Origin: Lusitaniella coriacea LEGE 07157
Lineage (GTDB): Bacteria > Cyanobacteriota > Cyanobacteriia > Cyanobacteriales > Spirulinaceae
Length of the DNA: 64,000 nt
NCBI RefSeq assembly: GCF_015207425.1
Contig: NZ_JADEWZ010000015.1
Span: forward strand, 1-64,000
Direction of reading: 5' to 3'
Shown piece after piece: positions 10,570 through 19,477 of the stretch; position 1 is the stretch's first letter, and every line of letters starts with the position of its first letter. The position numbers and the translations under genes were made by a program. The notes beneath the pieces were generated by a model. The model did no database searches. It saw only the letters and a program-made list of their open reading frames with translations, and had not been told where the DNA came from.

Positions 10570-10636
10570 GATTAATATTGGTTTTCGGGGAATCGCTGCC
10601 TATAATTAAAACTTCTGATTTCTTGAAGAATAAATA

Positions 10637-11584
10637 ATGTCATCTGCACGCAATACACAACCGAAACTGATTATTCACGGCGGCGCGGGAAGTTCTCTCA
10701 AGGGCGGCGTTGAAGTCGTTCGTCGCTCCCTTTACAGCGTTATTGAAGAAGTCTACGCGCTTCTGCAACAAGGTAGCAGTGCCACAGACGCGGTTATCAA
10801 AGGCTGTCAACTCCTTGAAAACGATCCCAAGTTTAATGCGGGAACGGGTTCTGTTCTGCAATCGGACGGACAAATTCGCATGAGTGCTTCCCTGATGGAG
10901 GGGGAAACCCAACGCTTTAGCGGCGCGATTAATGTCTCTCGCGTCAAAAATCCCATTACCCTCGCGAAAGTGCTGCAAGGGGAAAGCGATCGCGTGCTAT
11001 CGGATTATGGTGCAGCGGAACTGCTGCGGGAGATGAATGCACCCATCTACGATCCCTTAACGGATTTGCGCCTGCAAGAATGGATTCGGGAACGTTCGGA
11101 AAGTTTTGATAAGGATATGGCGAGTGTTATTGCAGAACCGGAGTTAACGGAAGCAAGGCGGGGAACCATTGGCGTGGTGGCGCGCGATCGCGCGGGCAAC
11201 CTCTGTGCGGGTACATCCACCGGAGGGAAAGGCTTAGAACGAATTGGGCGCGTCAGCGATTCGGCAATGCCTGCGGGAAATTATGCCACGCAAAATGCGG
11301 CGGTGAGTTGTACGGGAATTGGGGAGGATATTATCGATGAGTGTTTGGCGGCGCGAATTGTGGTGCGCGTTACTGATGGACTCTCTTTAGGGGAGGCGAT
11401 GGATCGCTCTTTCCAAGAAGCTTACCAGCACAAGCGAGACTTGGGCGCGATCGCGATTGATGCCACAGGCGCGATCGTGTGGGGAAAAACGAGCGATGTC
11501 CTACTTTGTGCTTACCACGACGGTACTACCCTTGGGGATACCTTAGAATGGACGGCAGATACGCTGACGGGTTCTCCAACTTAA
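10637..11584 (+). CDS. iaaA: Isoaspartyl peptidase / plant-type L-asparaginase
   Basis: This 315-residue Ntn-hydrolase cleaves isoaspartyl dipeptides and L-asparagine. The precursor self-cleaves to alpha and beta chains; the nucleophile is Thr177 in RRGTIGVVARD, which becomes the N-terminus of the beta chain. Other family motifs are the IIHGGAGS start, FNAGTGSVLQSDG, and the substrate-binding segments GTSTGGKGLERIGRVSDS and SCTGIGEDII. Soluble, full length. It lies 67 bp after the sensor kinase on the same strand and 62 bp before the channel gene, so read-through is possible. Confidence 0.93.
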   Translation: MSSARNTQPKLIIHGGAGSSLKGGVEVVRRSLYSVIEEVYALLQQGSSATDAVIKGCQLLENDPKFNAGTGSVLQSDGQIRMSASLMEGETQRFSGAINVSRVKNPITLAKVLQGESDRVLSDYGAAELLREMNAPIYDPLTDLRLQEWIRERSESFDKDMASVIAEPELTEARRGTIGVVARDRAGNLCAGTSTGGKGLERIGRVSDSAMPAGNYATQNAAVSCTGIGEDIIDECLAARIVVRVTDGLSLGEAMDRSFQEAYQHKRDLGAIAIDATGAIVWGKTSDVLLCAYHDGTTLGDTLEWTADTLTGSPT

Positions 11585-11646
11585 GCCCAAGCTTGCGCGG
11601 GGTGGATCGCCAAATCCATTCCCGCATTGCCCCTTCTCCTTTGTCC

Positions 11647-12435
11647 ATGTCAGAACCAGATAACGGGACGCAAACCCCAGAGATCCTGAGTAATGAAGAA
11701 TTTGTCCGCGCGATCGCGCAAATGATTGTCGAACGCCTAGACGGACTCAATTCCCACGCCAACCAAGAATGGGAAACTATCAGCAACACAACCTATCCGC
11801 GCTACAGCAAACTCGTTTCCACGCGCAAATTTATCGGCTTCCTTTCAGTCGTCTTATTACTCTACGCCACCTCCAACACATTTCATCAAATTCTTCCCGT
11901 TTGGCATAGTTTAAGAATCGGCTTAATTGCCTCAATCGTTGGCATTTTAAGCGGCTTGACACTCATTGTCGTGCTAGTTTTTGAAGTTTTTTTGGGTGCG
12001 GGAATCGATATTGAACTCAAACTACAAAAAGGTCAAAAAATCCTACAAGAATATCAATTCATTCCCTCCTTAAATAAATTACCCTTTCTCCTCACTTTTT
12101 TAGGACTCGGCTTTTTTACAATCATTCTTGGCTTTGCTAGCTTTGATGCAGAACTTTTGCGACAAAATTCAAATAATTTTTCGGGCTTGGAAGAAGGCTT
12201 TTTATCAATTTATTTCTCAATCGTCACCTTCTCAACCGTCGGCTACGGCGACATCTATCCCACTTCAATTATCGCAAGAAGTGCAGCAATTTGCGAAATT
12301 TTTATCGCCATGTTCTTTAGCTTAATCGCCCTTTCAACCACCTTATCTTGGGTCACAGCTTACGAGCGACAACAACACGATCTCTCAATTAAGCAACGAA
12401 TTCAAGACATCGAAGCTCGGAAAACGAGTCTTTGA
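11647..12435 (+). CDS. Two-pore-helix potassium channel protein
   Basis: The protein (262 residues from ATG 11647) has the K+ selectivity filter TVGYGD in STVGYGDIYPTS between the last two membrane helices (Ion_trans_2 type). Two further hydrophobic helices lie near residues 60-110 (FIGFLSVVLLLYATS; IGLIASIVGILSGLT), then KLPFLLTFLGLGFFTIILG, pore, and IFIAMFFSLIALSTTLSWV. No RCK/TrkA nucleotide-binding domain follows; the tail is a short charged coiled coil. The frame is open upstream to GTG 11479, overlapping the asparaginase gene, but 11647 gives the natural N-terminus. It probably conducts K+ in the plasma membrane; the gating signal is unknown. Confidence 0.88.
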   Translation: MSEPDNGTQTPEILSNEEFVRAIAQMIVERLDGLNSHANQEWETISNTTYPRYSKLVSTRKFIGFLSVVLLLYATSNTFHQILPVWHSLRIGLIASIVGILSGLTLIVVLVFEVFLGAGIDIELKLQKGQKILQEYQFIPSLNKLPFLLTFLGLGFFTIILGFASFDAELLRQNSNNFSGLEEGFLSIYFSIVTFSTVGYGDIYPTSIIARSAAICEIFIAMFFSLIALSTTLSWVTAYERQQHDLSIKQRIQDIEARKTSL

Positions 12436-12507
12436 ATTTCCATTTCATTGCGTAAGAATTGTGTTTTTTTACACTCTGCTAACACGCCACTAAGCTGCTT
12501 TGCATTT

Positions 12508-12590
12508 ATAGCGAGACAAAATTAAGAGTACGCAATCTCACAAGCCATAACCTATTGCTGGTGGGCGTTGCCCACCCTACGCGATGTCCT
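12508..12590 (+). repeat. Dispersed element, copy A (inverted copy at 34165-34246)
   Basis: The segment reads nearly identically to the reverse complement of 34165-34246, including AGGACATCGCGTAGGG, AGGTTATGGCTTGT and TACTCTTAA blocks. At 12560-12576 GGTGGGC-GTT-GCCCACC forms a hairpin that could also terminate the channel transcript. Likely a non-autonomous mobile remnant. Confidence 0.65.
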
Positions 12591-12694
12591 GTCAGCTTTA
12601 AATTGATAGGTTGAGGTGGACGCGGAGATGCGGAGAGAGATTGACGAACCAGTAGTAGCCTATATTAAGTATCGCTGTTGGAGCGAATGACCCT

Positions 12695-13153
12695 ATGAGT
12701 GAGTTTTTCCAGTTTGAAACGGATTTTGTCGATTCGCTACGTTGTATTCCCATGCAGGTACGACTGAAATTAGATACCTGTGGAGTCAAGCTTAAACTAA
12801 CCCACTGGAATCAATTTAGCCAATCGGAGCGCCAAGTTCTCGTGGTGATGCCTTGCGAAACAGCCACAGAAGTGGAAGCGTATCGAGAGTTTCTGCAAAA
12901 TTTAGTGGCGGGTTATGCGGGTCAACCCGCCGCCGAACTTCCCATCGACCCCCATCCGCCTTGGTTGGATGCAACGCAGATTCCAGGGGAAGTACGGGTT
13001 AAAGCAGAGGAATGTGGCGTTACAATTGCGCGGGAGGATTGGGAAGCTTTAACGCCCTCCCAGCGTTTCGCCTTGATTAAACTCAGTCGTCCCAGTCACG
13101 AGAATCGAAATTTTTTGCCTGCACTTAAGGAGTTTCAATTGATTAAATGTTGA
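12695..13153 (+). CDS. narM: Nitrate reductase-associated protein (NarM type)
   Basis: The 152-residue soluble protein matches the cyanobacterial nitrate-reductase-associated family: FxFExDFVxSLRCIPMxVRxKLDxCG at its start, a second similar module near 95-125 (IPGEVRVKAEECGVTI), and SQRFALIKLSR. In Synechococcus NarM is needed for assembly or activity of the ferredoxin-nitrate reductase NarB. No nir/nar genes are adjacent. Start ATG 12695 with TTGGAG upstream. Confidence 0.78.
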   Translation: MSEFFQFETDFVDSLRCIPMQVRLKLDTCGVKLKLTHWNQFSQSERQVLVVMPCETATEVEAYREFLQNLVAGYAGQPAAELPIDPHPPWLDATQIPGEVRVKAEECGVTIAREDWEALTPSQRFALIKLSRPSHENRNFLPALKEFQLIKC

Positions 13154-13316
13154 CTTGCGGGTTCGGACTCCTTGAGGATCCTCGATTTTCAGGCAAATCT
13201 TAAATTTTTTGTTAATTATTGCAACGAGAGTGGCAAAGCCCTTCAGGTCTTGGTGGAAGATAAACCTGAAAGAATTGAAATATTCCTTTTTATTAATAAT
13301 TGAAGGAGAACACAAA

Positions 13317-13586
13317 TTGACTTACTCAGCTTTAATCCTTGCTGCTTCCTCTGTTCCGAGTACCGTATCGTGGAGTCCGAAAATTGCAATTATAATGATT
13401 CTTTGCAATGTTCTCGCGATCGCGATCGGTAAATACGGCATCAATCACCCCAGCAAGCCTCCGGCACTCCCCTCCGCAGAATTATTCGGCGGCATGGGTT
13501 TTCCCGCACTGCTTGCTACCACTAGCCTCGGTCACATTATCGGCGCAGGTGTAATTCTAGGACTGGCTTACACGGGCGGTCTATAG
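13317..13586 (+). CDS. psaK: Photosystem I subunit PsaK, TTG start
   Basis: PsaK (subunit X) is a peripheral two-helix membrane subunit of photosystem I in the thylakoid, binding chlorophyll and carotenoid and linking antenna to the core. The sequence shows SWSPKIAIIMILCNVLAIAIG (first helix) and the signature FGGMGFPALLATTSLGHIIGAGVILGL (second helix). The best start is TTG at 13317, 6 bp after AAGGAGA (13304-13310), giving 89 residues. The frame is open to TTG 13209 but nothing upstream resembles PsaK. Monocistronic; a hairpin follows. Confidence 0.95.
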   Translation: MTYSALILAASSVPSTVSWSPKIAIIMILCNVLAIAIGKYGINHPSKPPALPSAELFGGMGFPALLATTSLGHIIGAGVILGLAYTGGL

Positions 13587-13610
13587 AGCGCCATTTCACT
13601 GAAGATATTG

Positions 13611-13674
13611 CAGGTCGCAGAAATTTGGGAAGCTCAATGGCTATTTCTCAGTTGTCTGTGACCTGTTTGTTTTG
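13611..13674 (+). terminator. Candidate terminator after psaK
   Basis: CAGGTCGCAG (13611-13620) pairs with CTGTGACCTG (13656-13665) with one G-U, enclosing a 35-base loop, followed by TTTGTTTTG. Confidence 0.5.
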
Positions 13675-13840
13675 AGTGTTAATTCAGGGCAATGGAGCGG
13701 GAACACTATCAGTAATAGCGGTTAAGCTCGCTGTAGTTAAACCAATAGGGGCAAATTTTTTTTCGATCTTATCGAGATGTATCTCGCGCGATCGCGAATT
13801 TGCTACGGACGCTTTACTATCCTTACAACCCTTCCAAGCG

Positions 13841-14575
13841 ATGTCGTACTTTTTGTGGCTTCTACCAACTATTTTTTGGATCTGGGCAATCATAGATTGT
13901 ATCTCTAACGATCCGGAGCGCAACACTTGGATTTGGCTGCTCATTTTCCTGCATTTTCCCGGAGCAGTTATCTATTTTATTGTCCGTCGTTTACCGAACC
14001 TCAACCTTCCCGTTCCCAACTATTTCCGCCGTTGGACGCGCCGCCAAGAACTCTGGAATGCTGAAGCCGCAGCAATTAATATTGGTAAAGCCCATCAGTT
14101 CGTTTTACTGGGCAATTTGCTTTACGATCTCGATCGATTGGAACGGGCGGAAAATGCTTACGAAACGGCGCTGGAGAAGGAACCCGATAACGATCAAGCG
14201 CTTTGGGGAGCGGCGCAAGTTGCCTTTAAGCACAAGAATTTTAAGCAAGGGAAAACTTATCTCGAAAGGCTGCTGAAAATCGATCGCGAATACAAACAAG
14301 GCGATGCTTCTCTCCTTTATATTAAAACCCTCCTGGAACTTCAAGAAACCGACGCAGCACAAACCCAACTCGAAGAACATCTCAAATATTGGCGCAAATC
14401 AGAAGCGTATTTCCTCCTAGCTGAAATTCTTGCGGAAAAAGGCAAGAAAGAGGAGGCACGCGACCATCTTGAAACGATGTTACGCAATCTTCAAGGTTCT
14501 CCCAGCTACTATTACCGCAAGCATCAACATTTGGTGAGGAAGGGGAGAAAGTTGTTGAAAACTTTAGCGGTGTAG
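13841..14575 (+). CDS. TPR protein with PLD-nuclease-type N-terminal membrane segment
   Basis: The protein (244 residues from ATG 13841) begins with two hydrophobic helices of the PLDc_N type (SYFLWLLPTIFWIWAIIDCI, then WIWLLIFLHFPGAVIYFIVRR), followed by about four TPR units (LGNLLYDLDRLERAENAYETALEKEPDN and on). No nuclease motif follows, so it is a membrane-anchored TPR adaptor of unknown partner. The longer frame to GTG 13676 overlaps the terminator-like region and is rejected. Its 3' end overlaps the convergent aminotransferase gene by 12 bp. Confidence 0.82.
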   Translation: MSYFLWLLPTIFWIWAIIDCISNDPERNTWIWLLIFLHFPGAVIYFIVRRLPNLNLPVPNYFRRWTRRQELWNAEAAAINIGKAHQFVLLGNLLYDLDRLERAENAYETALEKEPDNDQALWGAAQVAFKHKNFKQGKTYLERLLKIDREYKQGDASLLYIKTLLELQETDAAQTQLEEHLKYWRKSEAYFLLAEILAEKGKKEEARDHLETMLRNLQGSPSYYYRKHQHLVRKGRKLLKTLAV

Positions 14576-15742
14576 AAACGTAGCAATGCGCCGAACGGCA
14601 GTTTCCAGAACGTCGGGGTCGCGCACGAGAGCAAAGCGCACGTAGCCTTCCCCGGCTTTGCCAAAACCCGCACCAGGAGAAACGGCGACTCCAGTAGCTT
14701 CAACCAATGAAGTGGCAAATTGAATGGATTTATCTTGCCAGGGTTGGGGGAGTTTTGCCCAAATGTAGAGGGTTGCGGGAGGTGTGGGGACGTGCCAATC
14801 AATCTGGTGCAGGGCGCGCACGAGGGCATCTCTGCGGGTTTGGAAGGTTTTGACGGTTGGGGGGACGATGGTTTGATGATTTTCCAGTGCCGCGATCGCG
14901 CCCCGCATAATTCCGCGATATTGATTAAAATCGATGACGGCTTTCACCTGACGCAATGCACCAATTAAAGTGGGGTTACCCAGGGCGTAGGCGATGCGGA
15001 AACCGCCCATGTTATAGGATTTGGAGAAGGTGAATAGTTCGATCGCGGTGGTTTTATTGGGATCGGCTTGTAGGATGGAGGGCGCGGCTTTGAGGGTATT
15101 ACCGTAAACGAAATCGGCGTAGGGAAAATCGTGAATCAGGGCGATTCCTCGTGCTTGACAAAAGGCAACGGCTTCTTTGAAAAAGGAGAGGGGCGCGATC
15201 GCGGTCGTGGGATTATGGGGATAGCTCAACACCATCATTTTCGTGCGGTCTAACACCGAAGGGGGAATGTCTTCAAAGACGGGTAAGAAGCCATTTTCTT
15301 CCAAAATTGGCATGGGATGAACTTGCCCTCCTGCCAAGTACACGCCGCCGGCGTGGGAGGGATAGCCCGGATCGAGTAATAGGGCAAAATCGCCCGGATT
15401 AAGCAAGGCTAGGGGCAAATGCGCCGTTCCTTCTTGACAGCCGATTAAGGGTAAAACTTCGGTTTCGGGATCGATGGGAATCCCGTATTTCCGTTCGTAG
15501 TCCTGGGCGACTGCCTGACGGAAGAATTGGGTACTGTGGAAAAGGGTGTAGCCGTGGGTCGCGCGATCGCGCAATGCCGTTTCTATCGCCGCGATCGCGC
15601 ATTCGGGTGTAGGGAGATCTGAGGAACCCAAAGAAAGGTCAATAATCTCTTTTCCCGCCGCAGCCGATTTTGCTTTTGCTCGATCCATATCTGCAAACAC
15701 GTTGGTTTGCAAAGGTTGTAAGCGCGCCGCAAATTGCATCAT
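14564..15742 (-). CDS. PLP-dependent class I/II aminotransferase
   Basis: The 392-residue protein transfers amino groups using pyridoxal phosphate. Visible are the cofactor Lys241 in TFSKSYNMGGFRIAYALG, the YPHNPTT motif (Asn-Pro contact), HDFPYADFVY (Asp/Tyr contacts) and the C-terminal VRFALV arginine. It belongs to the aspartate/LL-diaminopimelate/alanine aminotransferase group, but substrate cannot be fixed from sequence. It ends on the TPR gene and starts 20 bp after the thioredoxin gene, so the two form a likely operon (thioredoxin first). Confidence 0.88.
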   Translation of the reverse strand: MMQFAARLQPLQTNVFADMDRAKAKSAAAGKEIIDLSLGSSDLPTPECAIAAIETALRDRATHGYTLFHSTQFFRQAVAQDYERKYGIPIDPETEVLPLIGCQEGTAHLPLALLNPGDFALLLDPGYPSHAGGVYLAGGQVHPMPILEENGFLPVFEDIPPSVLDRTKMMVLSYPHNPTTAIAPLSFFKEAVAFCQARGIALIHDFPYADFVYGNTLKAAPSILQADPNKTTAIELFTFSKSYNMGGFRIAYALGNPTLIGALRQVKAVIDFNQYRGIMRGAIAALENHQTIVPPTVKTFQTRRDALVRALHQIDWHVPTPPATLYIWAKLPQPWQDKSIQFATSLVEATGVAVSPGAGFGKAGEGYVRFALVRDPDVLETAVRRIATFLHR

Positions 15743-15761
15743 TCCCTATTGGTTTCCCACT

Positions 15762-16091
15762 CTACGAAGTCAAATTACTCTCTAACATAGCCTGTAGCGC
15801 TTGTTTGCCGATCGCGCCTTCGTGGGATGCAACGATCTCTTTTTCTTTAAACAATCGCAGCGCCGGAACGCCTTCTACCTTGCACTTTGCCACTGCGTCC
15901 GGATTGGGGTCAACTTCAAGTTTCACCACCTTAAGCCGATCGCTATAGGTTTGTGCAGCCCAATCGATCGAAGGAGAAACCAGCTTGCACGGCCCACACC
16001 AAGAAGCCCAGAAATAGACGAGTACGGTCTTGGGCGAGGTAAAAACCTCAGTCTCAAAATTCTCATCCGTAATAGCAACAACACTACTCAC
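15762..16091 (-). CDS. Thioredoxin
   Basis: This 109-residue single-domain thioredoxin has active site WCGPC (Cys32 and Cys35) and the cis-Pro loop GVPALRLF. It reduces target disulfides in the cytosol using electrons from ferredoxin- or NADPH-thioredoxin reductase. The start is GTG at 16091, strongly supported by AGGAGGAGAT just upstream. It is the first gene of a probable two-gene unit with the aminotransferase. Confidence 0.92.
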   Translation of the reverse strand: MSSVVAITDENFETEVFTSPKTVLVYFWASWCGPCKLVSPSIDWAAQTYSDRLKVVKLEVDPNPDAVAKCKVEGVPALRLFKEKEIVASHEGAIGKQALQAMLESNLTS

Positions 16092-16498
16092 AATATCTCC
16101 TCCTGAATCAAAACACGATCGCTAACCACTATAGATGCTACCTTGCCGATTTGGAAATAGGAAACGAGTTTAGAGTTACAGCTTTGTACTTTGTTGCGAC
16201 AATAAACGCAATAGAACGTTGAATTTCTTCATTGAATGACTTTTGGAAATATTGCTACCATAAAAGAAAATAAAAATCGCTACAGATAAAAACTTTTAAA
16301 ATCGCCGCGGCAGCTCAAATTGAGAGAAAAAAAAGATGATAAAAGCGAAAATTAAAGGGTTGGAAAATTTGGTTAAAAGATGAGTTAAAGCTCAAACAAA
16401 TTCGCCAGAACTTACTCGAACAACCTTGGCAAAATACTTTGGCATTATTGTATTGGGTAGAGCAGTGAAACCCATTCCGTTTGATGGAGAGAGGCAAA
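16092..16498. other. Intergenic region, no gene seen
   Basis: This 407-bp AT-rich gap separates divergent genes (thioredoxin minus, phosphoribosyltransferase plus). Only frames under 20 codons with Met starts were seen, none with a convincing ribosome-binding site. It must hold both promoters; none is clear. Confidence 0.5.
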
Positions 16499-17158
16499 AT
16501 GCAAAGGCACTTTCGCGATCGCGCCGAAGCCGGACGACTGTTGGCATCGAAGTTAAAATCCTATGCCAAAAAATCGGATGTTTTGGTCTTGGGACTTCCC
16601 CGTGGCGGGGTTCCGGTTGCCTTTGAAATTGCCAAAACCCTGAATGCGCCTTTGGATATTTGGTTGGTGCGCAAGTTAGGCGTACCGGGAAATAAGGAAC
16701 TAGCGATGGGTGCAATTGGGATGGGGGATGTGAGGGTGATGAATAAAGAGATTGTAAAATCCCTCAAAGTTTCCGATGAGGCGATCGCGCGGGTTGTTGA
16801 CCAAGAAAAGCAAGAATTAGAACGGCGCGATCGCGCCTATCGAGGAGATCGACCGATTCCTGACCCGCGCGATCGCGCGATAATCCTTGTTGATGATGGT
16901 ATTGCCACCGGATCGACCCTTTTCGCCGCACTCACCAGCTTGCGACAACATCACCCTGCAAGTATCGCCGTTGCAACACCCATCATTCCCCCAAGCCTTT
17001 GTAAAAAGTTACGGCGCGAAGTCGATAAAGTCGCCTATTTACTTCAACCGGATCCCTTCCACTTTATTGGGTTCTGGTACGACGATTTTTCCTCAACCCC
17101 CGATCGCGTCGTATGCGATTTACTGGATCGTTCGGTTTCTTTAACGTCGATTCCCTAA
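16499..17158 (+). CDS. Phosphoribosyltransferase-family protein
   Basis: The 219-residue protein has the type I PRTase fold. The PRPP loop reads AIILVDDGIATGSTL (about 125-140), with an N-terminal LGLPRGGVPVAFEIA segment. Proteins of this group are annotated only as phosphoribosyltransferase-like; base specificity is unknown. ATG 16499 is favoured because GGAGAGAGGC lies just upstream; ATG 16484 and TTG 16481 are alternatives. Single gene, followed by low-complexity C-rich intergenic DNA. Confidence 0.85.
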   Translation: MQRHFRDRAEAGRLLASKLKSYAKKSDVLVLGLPRGGVPVAFEIAKTLNAPLDIWLVRKLGVPGNKELAMGAIGMGDVRVMNKEIVKSLKVSDEAIARVVDQEKQELERRDRAYRGDRPIPDPRDRAIILVDDGIATGSTLFAALTSLRQHHPASIAVATPIIPPSLCKKLRREVDKVAYLLQPDPFHFIGFWYDDFSSTPDRVVCDLLDRSVSLTSIP

Positions 17159-17346
17159 AATATCCAACTCAGTTCCCCCAGCCTCTCCAACTCCCCCAGC
17201 CTCCCCTAGATCGGCTTGCGTCCTCTGAGGAAACCTCAGAGGCGTTCCGACCTCTCTCCGCGTCACCGTGTCTCCCCTTCTCCGTGTCTCAAAAAAACTC
17301 CCCCAGCTCCCCCAGCTCCCCTTTCCCAATTTAAATGCGTAGCAGC

Positions 17347-18486
17347 TTACACAATCTCTGTCGTATTCCGCTGTTGCTGCACGTACTCCTTGAGAGCCTC
17401 GATCTTTGCCTTCGCCTCCTGATTTTCCGGGTTGATTCGCAAGGTTTCTTCAAAGGATGCAATTGCTTCTTTATAGCGTCGCAGGCTCGCTAAAACCAGT
17501 CCGCGATTGAACCAAGTGGATTCAGAATTTTCATTCAGCGCGATCGCGCGATCGTAGGCTTCTAGAGCGATTGTATATTGCTCCAAGCGAAAAGAAGTAT
17601 TACCGAGCTTAAACCACGCTGAAATAAACTCTGGGGCAAGCTGAGTGGCTTTTTCAAAAGCGTCGAATGCCTCTTGATAGCGCTCCAGATTTTCCAGGGT
17701 AATCCCTCGGTTGTACTGAGATTGTGGGTTATCTGGTTCGAGGGCGATCGCGCGATCGAGTGCCTCAAGGGATTGGGAATAACGTTTTAAATACCCAAAA
17801 GTCGAACCCAATTTAGACCAAGTACGAGCGCGATCGGGATTGAGGCGAACTGCTTGCTCCAAGGAGGCTGCGGCTTCTTTGTAGCGCTCTGCATTGTGGA
17901 GAAGAATGCCACGATATAACCAAGCAAGTTCGTACTCCGGATCGGCTAAAACCGCGCGATCGTAGGCAGCAATCGCTTCAGAATAGCGCTCTAAACGCCC
18001 CAAAGTCACGCCTTGGTGAAACCAAGCACTCGCATAGTTAGCATCGAGGCGAATTGCTTCAGCGTAGGTATCAAGCGCCGCTTCGGGTTCTCCGCTATCG
18101 TCGAGAGCCATCCCCAACCAAACCCAAGCATGAACCAAAGTCGGATCGAGTTCTAAAGCCGTTCGATAGGACGCGATCGCGTCGGGGTAGCGTTCCAGGA
18201 GATAAAGCGCGTAGGCTCGCCCGCTCCAAGCTCGTGCATACTTATCGTTGAGGCGAATGGCTTCATCAAAAGTTGCCAAGGCGCGATCGTATTGTTTGGC
18301 TTTGAGCAATTCAAAAGCTTCTTTAAGAACTCGCAAAGACTCGTCAGACTCGGTTTGTGCGACTTGCAACTCCCCATTGAAACGCAGGGAACTGACAGAA
18401 TCTTGCTGTGTCGCCGCGATCGCGGGATGAGCAACAGCGGTCAATAGCGCAAAAGCAGCCGTTAAACTTACGGATTTAAAGGTCAC
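17347..18486 (-). CDS. Secreted TPR protein, GTG start
   Basis: The protein (379 residues) has a Sec signal (FKSVSLTAAFALLTAVAHPAIA, cleavage after AIA) and then nine to ten TPR units, each near 34 residues (YDRALATFDEAIRLNDKYARAW and on). It should be periplasmic or exported and act as a protein-binding scaffold. GTG 18486 has GGAGGAGAG directly upstream, a near-perfect ribosome-binding site; the longer frame to TTG 18549 adds a non-signal-like Arg-rich stretch and is rejected. Confidence 0.87.
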   Translation of the reverse strand: MTFKSVSLTAAFALLTAVAHPAIAATQQDSVSSLRFNGELQVAQTESDESLRVLKEAFELLKAKQYDRALATFDEAIRLNDKYARAWSGRAYALYLLERYPDAIASYRTALELDPTLVHAWVWLGMALDDSGEPEAALDTYAEAIRLDANYASAWFHQGVTLGRLERYSEAIAAYDRAVLADPEYELAWLYRGILLHNAERYKEAAASLEQAVRLNPDRARTWSKLGSTFGYLKRYSQSLEALDRAIALEPDNPQSQYNRGITLENLERYQEAFDAFEKATQLAPEFISAWFKLGNTSFRLEQYTIALEAYDRAIALNENSESTWFNRGLVLASLRRYKEAIASFEETLRINPENQEAKAKIEALKEYVQQQRNTTEIV

Positions 18487-18675
18487 GATTTCTCTCCTCC
18501 AGGACGTTCTAGTTCTATCTATGTCTGAGCGGCGAGGAGTTATGCACAAAATTGATGGGACAATTTCTGAATGTCGCGCGATCGCGTTATTTATTCTTTA
18601 GCTAGCAAATCTTACCGCCGACTCGCAGCAAAACCCCCCGTGTCACAATAACAAGAATCCTATTAAGTTATTGCA

Positions 18676-19356
18676 ATGTTAAAACGCCCCCACACCACGG
18701 TTGTGTTTGCCATTAGTGCCGATGGAAAAATTTCTGATGTTGCGCGATCGCGCGAGATATTTGGCTCGGATGCCGACTACGCTCACCTAGAGCATCAGGT
18801 TGCCCTTTCGGATGCAGTCATTGTCGGTGCGGGAACTTTGCGCGCGGGGGGAAGTTCCATGAGAGTCCAAAATTCAGACCTCATCGAAGCGCGAAAACAG
18901 CAAGGAAAACCCCCGCAACCCGTGCAAATTGTCTGCTCGAACTCCGGCGCGATCGATCCGGACTTAAAATTTTTCCAGCAACCCATTACCCGATGGTTGA
19001 TTTCCACCCCTAAAGGTGCGGAAGACTGGCAGAATCGACCGGGTTTCGAGCGCGTGTTAACCTTCGAGACATCCAAGCAAAGCGTCGATCTTCCTGCTGC
19101 TTTAGAAGCATTAGCCGATTCAGGAATCGAACGCATGGCAGTTTTGGGGGGAGGTGGATTTGTCGCCGCACTTTTTGCTGACGGCTTAATCGACGAACTT
19201 CACTTAACGGTGTGTCCCTTGATTTTTGGTGGAGAAAAAGCGCCCACTCCGGTAGATGGAGACGGATTGCCGCCAGATAGTATTCCTGAGTTGGAATTGT
19301 TGTCCTCGAAAACGATCGGTCAAGAGATCTTTTTGCACTACCGCGTTAAATCTTGA
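18676..19356 (+). CDS. RibD C-terminal (reductase) domain protein
   Basis: The 226-residue protein has the dihydrofolate-reductase-like fold of the RibD C-terminal domain: TTVVFAISADGKIS at the start, SDAVIVGAGTLRAGGSSMR, and GIERMAVLGGGGFVAALFADGLIDELHLTVCPLIFGG. These enzymes reduce the ribosylamino-pyrimidine in riboflavin synthesis with NADPH; stand-alone copies like this one lack the deaminase half. A bifunctional ribD may exist elsewhere. Start ATG 18676. Confidence 0.88.
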   Translation: MLKRPHTTVVFAISADGKISDVARSREIFGSDADYAHLEHQVALSDAVIVGAGTLRAGGSSMRVQNSDLIEARKQQGKPPQPVQIVCSNSGAIDPDLKFFQQPITRWLISTPKGAEDWQNRPGFERVLTFETSKQSVDLPAALEALADSGIERMAVLGGGGFVAALFADGLIDELHLTVCPLIFGGEKAPTPVDGDGLPPDSIPELELLSSKTIGQEIFLHYRVKS

Positions 19357-19477
19357 TTTTTGCTCAATTATCAAGTGCGCGATCTGTTCTTCAGAGAATT
19401 GAACGCGATCGCGCCGCAACATAAAAATCCCCAACCTATTTTCTTATTCAAAATGGGGGGACGCAAAATTGAGGATG

